Below are positions 7,540 through 13,825 of a stretch of 64,000 nucleotides of DNA, one piece after another (within the stretch, counting starts at the first letter, position 1; each line of letters begins with the position of its first letter). The position numbers were made by a program, and so were the translations under genes. This stretch comes from VRUE01 sp963704545 (GTDB lineage: Bacteria > Actinomycetota > Thermoleophilia > Solirubrobacterales > 70-9). Under the pieces are notes generated by a model. It did not search any database. It was not told where the DNA came from and was given only the letters and a program-made list of their open reading frames with translations. Location: assembly GCA_963704545.1 (NCBI GenBank), contig OY969915.1, forward strand, positions 1,550,001 through 1,614,000, in the 5' to 3' direction.

Positions 7540-7890
7540 GACGACCAAAGCGCTAGCGGAGAGGTGGGAATCCCGGTCAGGGGCGACTCGCCTTGCGATG
7601 GCTAAGGAGTTGTGTCGAGTCATGAGTCGAGACGACGGCCGTTTCGGGTGCAACACAAGGAAGGCGATGGCGCTGCGCGCACTGCCCCACCTCGTGCACG
7701 TGACGCTGCCCGCCACGACGGCCGCTTCGCCCTCTCACCTCTGGCAGCTAGGCCCCCGGAGAGGGGGGGCGGCCATATAGCTGTCCGCGGCGCAGGTTCT
7801 TAGCCGTGGTCGGATCGATGGCCACGAAGAATTCGGGCCCGTCCTCGCGGAATGCTGACACCGCTCGGACGGGCCCAATTCTTTGTAGGA
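7540..7890 (+). ncRNA. Candidate leader RNA or ncRNA ending in a hairpin
   Basis: The 564-nt gap 7465-8028 has no credible CDS. It holds a promoter, the conserved GACGAYCAAAGCGC block, and a hairpin CGTGG/CCACG (about 7805-7826). It ends in a strong hairpin at 7827-7883 (17-bp stem with one bulge, arms AAGAATT plus GGGCCCGTCC) followed by TG. A second promoter starts right after it. The layout would suit a transcript that either terminates near 7885 or reads into the ThrC-like gene at 8029. Confidence 0.35.
7827..7883 (+). terminator. Strong hairpin upstream of the ThrC-like gene
   Basis: Arms 7827-7844 and 7867-7883 pair over 17 bp with one bulged C; the loop is 22 nt. The tail is TGTAGG, so the U-tract is poor and intrinsic termination is uncertain. 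Confidence 0.5.
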
Positions 7891-7912
7891 CTCGACAAAT
7901 ACACAAAGTTGG

Positions 7913-7941
7913 TTGATCGGTTGTGGCAGGTCTGTTATACC
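7913..7941 (+). promoter_or_regulatory. Promoter of the threonine synthase-like gene
   Basis: TTGATC (7913-7918) and TATACC (7936-7941) with a 17-nt spacer, about 88 nt upstream of the ATG at 8029. The leader contains a GGCTC/GAGCC hairpin but not the conserved block of the two upstream leaders. Confidence 0.55.
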
Positions 7942-8028
7942 CCTTGGCTCTATGCGGAGGCGTGATCGGAGCCGGGGTGGTGGCAGCGCCTTGGAGCGCC
8001 CAGTACCCTGCTCGGAGGAGATCTCGCG

Positions 8029-9324
8029 ATGATGGACTCTGAGAGCCGAACCCGCTCCTGCGCGACCGAACTGGTCTGCCGCGATTGCGGCCGCCGCCTG
8101 CCGCTTCTCGACACGACGTCCAAGTGCCTTGGCTGCGGCAACGGACTCGACATCGACTACGACTACGAGCTGGCCAGGGAGCGACTCAGCGAGATCCCGC
8201 CGGCCGAGCGCGAGATCAACATCTGGCGCTTCGAGGAGCTGCTGCCGATCGTCGACGCGAAGGCCCAGGCCCGGGTGGGGCGCTACAGCGGACGCACGCC
8301 GCTGATCCACGCCGACCGGCTGGGCGCCGAGCTCGGCCTCAAGAAGCTCTACCTCAAGGACGACAGCACCTCGCGCCCCAGCCTCTCCTACAAGGACCGC
8401 GTCGTCTCGATGGCGGTCGCGCGCCTGCTCGAGCTCGGCAAGGACGAGATCGGCTGCGTCTCGACCGGCAACGTCGGCACCGCCGTCTCCTCGCTGGCTT
8501 CCAAGGCCGGGGTCACCGCCTACGTCTTCTACCCGTCGAACATGGAGCGCGGCAAGGCGCGCGCCTGCCGGGCGCTTGGCGCCGCCGTCTGCCAGCTCGA
8601 CGGCAACTACGACGAAGCCAACCGCGCCTGCCGCGAGCTCGCCCTCGCCAGCGGCATCCAGTTCGCGAACATCACCCTGCGGCCGTTCTACGCCGAGGGC
8701 GCGAAGACGGTTGCCTACGAGGTGGTCGAGCAGCTCGAGTGGGCGGCGCCCGACCACATTGTCATCCCGGCCGCCGGGGGCACGCTCTCTTCGCGCGTGC
8801 ACAAGGGCCTGGTCGAGCTCGAGACCGTGGGACTGGCGGAGACCTCGGGAGTCAGGATCGACGTGGCCCAGGCCGAGGGCTGTAGCCCGATCGCAACGGC
8901 GATCAGTGATGGCTCGGGCAAGATCGAGCCGCAGACCCCGCACACCGCGGCGCACTCGATCGCGATCGGCGCGCCCGGCGACGGTCCGCTCGTGGTCGAC
9001 GCGGTGATGTCGCGTGGTGGCAGCGCCGCGACCGCCACCGACCAGGAGATCTTCGAGGCGATCGACCTGCTCGGCGCTACCGAGGGCATCCTCACCGAGC
9101 CCGCCGGCGGCACCACGATCGCCTGCACCGCCAGGCTCGCCAACGAAGGCAAGCTCGGCCCCGACGACACCGTGGTCGCGATAGTCAGCGGTAATGGCTA
9201 CAAGACACTGGACGAGCATCCCGACAAGCCCTGGGCCGAAGGTGTCGCCTGCGACGTCGACACGATGGGCGAGATGCTCGAAGAGTTCCGCCAGCACGGC
9301 GTCGGCGCCACCCTCGCTGATTGA
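8029..9324 (+). CDS. thrC: Threonine synthase-like PLP enzyme
   Basis: 431 residues of PLP fold type II. An N-terminal zinc ribbon (CRDC and CLGC, about 18-36), as in many threonine synthases, precedes the catalytic domain. YSGRTPLI, the PLP-binding lysine in SLSYKDRVVS, the phosphate loop STGNVGTAVSS and the glycine-rich PAAGGTLSS follow. Threonine synthase converts O-phosphohomoserine to threonine in the cytosol. The usual PTGSFKDRG is replaced by RPSLSYKDRV, so a related reaction (for example cysteate synthase-like) cannot be excluded. The Shine-Dalgarno GGAGGAG lies about 10 nt upstream. No other threonine genes are near; its neighbours are the LeuRS-like and GNAT-like genes and ETF-QO. 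Confidence 0.75.
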   Translation: MMDSESRTRSCATELVCRDCGRRLPLLDTTSKCLGCGNGLDIDYDYELARERLSEIPPAEREINIWRFEELLPIVDAKAQARVGRYSGRTPLIHADRLGAELGLKKLYLKDDSTSRPSLSYKDRVVSMAVARLLELGKDEIGCVSTGNVGTAVSSLASKAGVTAYVFYPSNMERGKARACRALGAAVCQLDGNYDEANRACRELALASGIQFANITLRPFYAEGAKTVAYEVVEQLEWAAPDHIVIPAAGGTLSSRVHKGLVELETVGLAETSGVRIDVAQAEGCSPIATAISDGSGKIEPQTPHTAAHSIAIGAPGDGPLVVDAVMSRGGSAATATDQEIFEAIDLLGATEGILTEPAGGTTIACTARLANEGKLGPDDTVVAIVSGNGYKTLDEHPDKPWAEGVACDVDTMGEMLEEFRQHGVGATLAD

Positions 9325-9358
9325 CTCGTCAGTCAATGGCCGGGATATAGTCCCGGCC
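9321..9358 (+). promoter_or_regulatory. ETF-QO promoter overlapped by two dyads
   Basis: TTGACT (9321-9326) and TATAGT (9346-9351) lie 7 nt before the ATG. Two inverted repeats overlap them: TTGACT-N4-AGTCAA (9321-9336) on the -35 and GGCCGGGA-TATAG-TCCCGGCC (9338-9358) centred on the -10. This layout suits a dimeric repressor, such as the TetR-type regulators common for fatty-acid oxidation genes. The transcript is likely leaderless. Confidence 0.55.
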
Positions 9359-11098
9359 ATGTTTGCCTACGGTGATGGCAAGTTCGTCCCGGCGGAGTTT
9401 CCGCCCCCGGTGGACGCGACCAAGGAGTTCGTCAAGCACGGGCTGGACGCCGAGGACGACCGGATCGAGATCGGCGTCGCGATCGTCGGCGGCGGCACCG
9501 CCGGCCTCGCCTGCGCCAACCGGCTGCTGCAGCTGCTCGCCAACGATCCCGAGACGATGGAGAAGCTGGGCGAGGTCCCCGTCGCCGTGATCGAGAAGGC
9601 GAAGACCTGCGGCGGCCACAACCTCTCCGGCGCGGTGATGCGGCCCGGCCCTCTGCAGGAGCTCTTTCCCGATCTGAGCCGGGAGCGGTGGCGCCAGGAG
9701 GGCTTTGCCTTCGGCGAGGTGAAGAAGGAGGCGATCTACGTCCTTCCCAGTGCCAAGACAAAGATCCGCATCCCGCCGCCCCCGCCGCAGCGAAACCACG
9801 GCAACGAGGTGATCTCGGTTGCGGCGCTCTGCCGCTACATGCAGCGTCAGGCCGAGGAGGCGGGCGCCTACCTGCTGACCGAGACGGCCGCCACGCAGCT
9901 GATCGTCTCCGACGGCGCCGTCCTCGGGGTGCGCTCCGGCGACAAGGGGCGGGGCAAAGAGGGCGAGGAGCTGGGCAACTTCGAGCCCGGGACCGACATC
10001 GCCGCCAAGGCGACCGTCCTCGCCGAGGGCTGCTGGGGCCACCTGACCGACGCCGCCGTGCGCGAGTTCGGCCTCGACGAGGGACGCGAGCCGCAGGTCT
10101 GGGAGCTGGGGGTGAAAGAGGTCTGGAAGGTGGCCAAGCCCCTCGACCGTGTGATCCATACCCTCGCCGGCTGGCCGCTGAAGATCTCCGCGAAGTACCA
10201 CCAGATCGGCGGCTCCTGGATCTACCCGATGGTGGACGAGAAGACCGGTGAGGATTTGGTCTCAATCGGCTTCGTCCTCGACCTCGACTACGCCGACGCG
10301 ACCAGCTCCGCCCACGACTTCCTGCAGCAGTTCAAGACCCACTCGATGGTGCGCGACATCCTCGAGGGCGGCGAGCGCGTCGGCTGGGGCGCCAAGGCGA
10401 TCCCGGCCGGCGGGTACTGGGCGATGCCGAAGCTCTCGATGCCCGGCGCCGCGATCGTCGGCGACGGCGCCGGCATGGTCAACCTGGCGGCGCTGAAGGG
10501 CGTCCACTACGCGATCAAGGCGGGGATGCTCGCCGCAGAGCAGATCTACGCCGCGCTGAAGGCCGGCAGCGACGACTTCTCCGGCTACGAGCAGGCGGTC
10601 GAGGAATCGATCATCCGCAAGGACCTCTACGAGCAGCGCAACACCCGCCAGCCCTTCCAGAAGGGCCTGCTCAAAGGCGGCCCCCTGGTCAACATGATGA
10701 TCGCCACCAAGGGCCGCTTCCCCGGCGGCCGCTGGAAGCTGCACCGCAACGACGCCCAGCCGATGTTCGTCGGCGAGACCAAGGACGGCTACCCCCGGCC
10801 CGACGGCAAGCTCACCTTCGACAAGCTCTCCAGCGTCTTCATCACCGGCAACGCCACCCGCGACGATGCCCCCAACCACATCCGGGTCCAGAAGCGCGTC
10901 CCCCGCGAGATCGCCGAGACCTGGAAGTGGATGTGCCCCGCCGGCGTCTACGAGATTCCCGACGACGCCCCCGAGAGCGGCGACGTCGACGTGATCGTCA
11001 ACTACACCAACTGCGTCCAGTGCGGCGCGATCACCGCCAAGGGCGGTCGCCTGACGACGCCAGAGGGCGGCGACGGGCCTCTGTACCAGAACACCTAG
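9359..11098 (+). CDS. Electron transfer flavoprotein-quinone oxidoreductase
   Basis: 579 residues. Passes electrons from reduced ETF (acyl-CoA or amino-acid oxidation) to the quinone pool at the membrane. An FAD Rossmann motif GVAIVGGGTAGLACA (about 41-55) is followed by CGGHNLSGAVM, the ubiquinone-site segment and GDGAGMVNLAALKGVHYAIK near 370. The C-terminal ferredoxin-like domain has CPAGVYE and NCVQCGAI. In canonical ETF-QO the latter reads CxxCxxC, so the fourth cluster cysteine is replaced by isoleucine and only three ligands are visible. The start is fixed by the TATAGT promoter; an upstream in-frame extension overlaps thrC and is rejected. The last 11 codons recur 1 kb downstream. Confidence 0.88.
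   Translation: MFAYGDGKFVPAEFPPPVDATKEFVKHGLDAEDDRIEIGVAIVGGGTAGLACANRLLQLLANDPETMEKLGEVPVAVIEKAKTCGGHNLSGAVMRPGPLQELFPDLSRERWRQEGFAFGEVKKEAIYVLPSAKTKIRIPPPPPQRNHGNEVISVAALCRYMQRQAEEAGAYLLTETAATQLIVSDGAVLGVRSGDKGRGKEGEELGNFEPGTDIAAKATVLAEGCWGHLTDAAVREFGLDEGREPQVWELGVKEVWKVAKPLDRVIHTLAGWPLKISAKYHQIGGSWIYPMVDEKTGEDLVSIGFVLDLDYADATSSAHDFLQQFKTHSMVRDILEGGERVGWGAKAIPAGGYWAMPKLSMPGAAIVGDGAGMVNLAALKGVHYAIKAGMLAAEQIYAALKAGSDDFSGYEQAVEESIIRKDLYEQRNTRQPFQKGLLKGGPLVNMMIATKGRFPGGRWKLHRNDAQPMFVGETKDGYPRPDGKLTFDKLSSVFITGNATRDDAPNHIRVQKRVPREIAETWKWMCPAGVYEIPDDAPESGDVDVIVNYTNCVQCGAITAKGGRLTTPEGGDGPLYQNT
11067..11098 (+). repeat. Direct repeat copy 1: 3' end of ETF-QO
   Basis: These 32 nt encode GGDGPLYQNT plus stop and match 12072-12103 at 28 of 32 positions. 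The differences are synonymous or in the stop codon (TAG versus TGA). Confidence 0.8.
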
Positions 11099-11137
11099 GC
11101 CTCGCGTATCTGCTCAGCGCCCAATGGCAGGCCTATT

Positions 11138-11500
11138 ATGCGCCCGTGCCGATCGACCGTACGCCAGGCGACTACCCATCCGACCTGGGTGCACCGCGAA
11201 CTCGACTGGGAGTCGGACGCAGACGTCATCGCAATCGTCGTCTCGCCTCGTACGGAGCTGGATGACTCGGCAAGCGCGGTCGCCGGCGAGAATGTGTACA
11301 TGGTCACGATGGCGGTGGTGCGAGACATCGGTGTCGGGGTGGCTGAGATGTGGCGATCTTTGTTGGGCGGCGTTCAGGGGTTGACCCTGCGCGAGGCGGC
11401 CGACCGTGTCGCGGGAGAGCTCGCGAGCCGCGGGTTGGATACCCAGGCACTAAAAGGCCGCCTGACGATCTCTCGCATAGCCGACATCGAGGTCGCCTGA
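11138..11500 (+). CDS. Small protein of unknown function (island gene 1)
   Basis: 120 residues at most. The credible part starts near residue 18 (VHRELDWESDADVIAIVV). The C-terminal segment, with RDIGVGVAEMWRSLLGG then a helix and ISRIADIEVA, faintly recalls UPF0145/YbjQ heavy-metal-binding domains, but this is weak. No signal peptide. The start is uncertain: the ATG at 11138 overlaps a TATTAT -10 hexamer, and a GTG at 11189 is an alternative. It lies in the 1-kb island between the two ETF-QO tail copies, where codon bias is weaker than in neighbours. Confidence 0.45.
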   Translation: MRPCRSTVRQATTHPTWVHRELDWESDADVIAIVVSPRTELDDSASAVAGENVYMVTMAVVRDIGVGVAEMWRSLLGGVQGLTLREAADRVAGELASRGLDTQALKGRLTISRIADIEVA

Positions 11501-11590
11501 CTGCGGAGCGGTTTCCTTCACGCCGGACGGATTCGGTTCGCCCGGGACCTTCGAAATGTTTTGTCTGACTCGCTGTATAGGCTCGGAGTC

Positions 11591-11806
11591 GTGATTGGAC
11601 TCCGATTCGGTGGCATCTTTACCAATGAAGTCTCCGGGGCTGTCGCCGCGCTGATCGGCTTCACAGGTCTCTTCGGAGGCGCGGCGCACTACGCTGCGAT
11701 TCTCGCGGATCGCGCGAAAGCGGACATCGAGCGGGGCACTGCCTTTGGCTTTTTCATCGGCTTTGGGCTGGGAATCCTTGTCCTCCTAGTCGACTCCTTG
11801 ACGTGA
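11591..11806 (+). CDS. Small membrane protein (island gene 2)
   Basis: 71 residues from the GTG at 11591. Two hydrophobic segments (AVAALIGFTGLFGGAAHYAA and a C-terminal GFFIGFGLGILVLLV) flank a charged linker DRAKADIERG. Two membrane helices are likely; function unknown. The start is chosen because TATAGG lies about 9 nt upstream; a TTG at 11561 would add ten residues. It overlaps the alternative start of the next small gene. Confidence 0.5.
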   Translation: MIGLRFGGIFTNEVSGAVAALIGFTGLFGGAAHYAAILADRAKADIERGTAFGFFIGFGLGILVLLVDSLT

Positions 11807-11820
11807 TCTACACTGGTCTC

Positions 11821-12039
11821 ATGACAGCCCGTATCGGACTCATGGCCATTCCGATTGCTGCGGTAGTAGGAATGGTCGTTCTGCTGAACGGCCTGGGTGC
11901 AGGCGTGGGGGTCGCGGCGGCCGCCCTCGGCTTTATCGCCGTTGTGGGCGGGGCGGTTCTCGGCTATTTCTCGGATCGACTTCCTCGGCTCCCAAGGGTC
12001 CGCCATGCCCGCTCGCTCGTTCCGCGTCGTGTCGACTAA
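11821..12039 (+). CDS. Small membrane protein (island gene 3)
   Basis: 72 residues with two hydrophobic helices (IPIAAVVGMVVLLNGLG and AAALGFIAVVGGAVLGYFS) and a basic tail (RLPRVRHARSLVPRRVD). No family recognised. The ATG at 11821 follows a TACACT hexamer by 6 nt, matching the leaderless pattern; a start at 11803 overlapping the preceding gene is also open. It is followed within 35 nt by the second copy of the ETF-QO tail. Confidence 0.5.
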   Translation: MTARIGLMAIPIAAVVGMVVLLNGLGAGVGVAAAALGFIAVVGGAVLGYFSDRLPRLPRVRHARSLVPRRVD

Positions 12040-12071
12040 GGCATTTGTCGGTGATGCTGGCATAGACGAAT

Positions 12072-12103
12072 GCGGCGACGGGCCGCTATACCAGAACACC
12101 TGA
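12072..12103 (+). pseudogene. Direct repeat copy 2: orphan ETF-QO C-terminal tail
   Basis: Reads CGDGPLYQNT-stop in frame, as at the end of the intact ETF-QO gene 1 kb upstream. No further homology to ETF-QO is visible upstream of it, so it is a remnant of a second gene copy or one end of an insertion that duplicated the target. Confidence 0.6.
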
Positions 12104-12133
12104 GAGCGAAAGGCTCCATGGCCGAAAGCGGCT

Positions 12134-13825
12134 ATGTTGCCGCGGGTGATCGCGAGTACCTGGACGACCCTGAAGGCCACCGTAGGCGCGCTCGTCCTTG
12201 AGTTCCGCGATCGCGACATGGGCCTGCTGGGCGTCGCCGCCGCCGGCACGTCGTTCGCGACCTGGTGCTTCACGATCGCCCTCGGCGTCTACGGATTCGA
12301 GGCGCACGGGGCGGCGGGCGTCGGCATCGTCGCCCTGGTCCGCTTCCTGCCGGCGGCGATCGTCTCGCCGCTCGTCGGCCTCCTGATCGACCGCTTCCCG
12401 CGGCGCACGGTGATGCTCGGCAGCGCCGCGGCCACCGCGGCCGTCCTCCTCCTCGCCACCGTGGCCACCGCCCTGGACGCCCCCACCGCGGTCGTGTTCG
12501 CCTTTCCGGCGCTCTTCGCCGTCGCCGCCTGCGGCTACGGGCCCGCGCACGTCGCGCTGACGCCGACCCTGGTGGAGACGCCGCAGCAACTCTCGGCCAG
12601 CAACGTCTCCCACAGCGTGATGGAGAACGGCGGCGCCCTTCTCGCCGCCCTCGTCGCCGGTCTCCTGCTCCACCCGACCTCGCCGGCGTTCGTGATCGGG
12701 GTGGCGGCCGGCGCCGCCCTCCTCGTCTGCCTGCTCGTGCGCGGAGTCCGCAGCGACCGCCGGCCTGACTACGTCGGCGAAGGGGACGAGGTGTCGGGCG
12801 CCTTCCGCGAGGTCACCCTCGGCGCCCGGACCCTCGCCGCGGATCCGGCGCTGCGACTCTCCTCGGCGACGCTGGTGCTGCTCTTCCTCTTCGAGGGATT
12901 CGCCGACGTGATGGTCGTGGTTATGGCGCTGGAGCTGCTTCACCTCGAGGAGGGGAGCGTCGGCTTCCTCAACGCGACCTGGGGGATGGGGGCGGTCCTC
13001 GGCGCGGTGGCGCTCGGAATGCTGTTCGACCGCGGCAGGCTGGTGCTGGCGATCGCGGGCGGCAGCCTCCTGGTCGGCCTGGCCACCATGCTGCCCGGGA
13101 TCGCTCCCCACGCGACCACCGCCTATGCCGGCTGGCTCGCGATCGGGATCGGCTTCGTCTTCGTCGAGGTCGCGGCGAAGACGCTGATGCAGCGGCTCGG
13201 CTCCGACGAGACGCTCGGCCGGGTGATCGGCTCGCTCGAGTCAGGCCGCCAGGCGGCGATGGCTCTAGGCTCGATCGGCGCCGTCCTCCTCGTCGCGATG
13301 CTGCACGTCCGCGGCGCGCTGATCGCCCTCGGCGCGCTGCTGCCGGTCTTCGTGATCCTCTGGTGGACCCGCCTGCGGGCCTACGAGGTCGGTGCGCCCG
13401 TGGCCGAGGAGCACTACAGGCTGCTGCGCGGCAACCCGATCTTCGCGCCGCTGCCGCTGGCGACGCTGGAGCGGCTCAGCCACAACCTCGCGCCGCTGGA
13501 GCTGCCGGCCGGCAAGGACGTGATCGTCCAGGGCGAGATCGGCGACCGCTTCTTCCTGATCGAGGACGGCCAGGTCGAGGTCTTCGAAGACGGGGTATTC
13601 CGCCGCAACGAGGGTCCGGGCGAATCGTTCGGGGAGATCGCGCTGCTCCATGACGTTCCGCGCACGGCGACGGTGCGGACGACCGTGGACACGCACCTGC
13701 TGGCGCTGGACCGCGACCAGTTCCTGCTCGCCGTGACCGGGCACCGGCGCAGCCACCAGCTGGCGACGGCGGTGGCCGGCGAGCGCTGGCCTGGGGAGAG
13801 GCCCACCACGGCGGTCTCGGAGTGA
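12134..13825 (+). CDS. MFS transporter fused to a cyclic-nucleotide-binding domain
   Basis: 563 residues. Residues ~20-415 hold 10-12 membrane helices of the major facilitator superfamily (signature-like GLLIDRFPRRTVMLGS). After a short linker, residues ~435-550 form a CNB domain with VIVQGEIGDRFFLIEDGQVE and the phosphate-binding cassette GESFGEIALLHDVPRTATV, whose Glu and Arg are both present, so cAMP or cGMP binding is plausible. The stop overlaps the GTG of the adenylate cyclase gene (GTGA), implying that carrier and cyclase are made together and the carrier is gated or modulated by the nucleotide. The transported substrate is unknown. The start at 12134 has only a weak ribosome site; a GTG at 12146 is an alternative. 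Confidence 0.85.
   Translation: MLPRVIASTWTTLKATVGALVLEFRDRDMGLLGVAAAGTSFATWCFTIALGVYGFEAHGAAGVGIVALVRFLPAAIVSPLVGLLIDRFPRRTVMLGSAAATAAVLLLATVATALDAPTAVVFAFPALFAVAACGYGPAHVALTPTLVETPQQLSASNVSHSVMENGGALLAALVAGLLLHPTSPAFVIGVAAGAALLVCLLVRGVRSDRRPDYVGEGDEVSGAFREVTLGARTLAADPALRLSSATLVLLFLFEGFADVMVVVMALELLHLEEGSVGFLNATWGMGAVLGAVALGMLFDRGRLVLAIAGGSLLVGLATMLPGIAPHATTAYAGWLAIGIGFVFVEVAAKTLMQRLGSDETLGRVIGSLESGRQAAMALGSIGAVLLVAMLHVRGALIALGALLPVFVILWWTRLRAYEVGAPVAEEHYRLLRGNPIFAPLPLATLERLSHNLAPLELPAGKDVIVQGEIGDRFFLIEDGQVEVFEDGVFRRNEGPGESFGEIALLHDVPRTATVRTTVDTHLLALDRDQFLLAVTGHRRSHQLATAVAGERWPGERPTTAVSE

Noticed and set aside
7520..7780. An 86-codon frame after the 7500 promoter
   Set aside because: No ribosome site, no domain, poor codon bias; the region looks like untranslated RNA.
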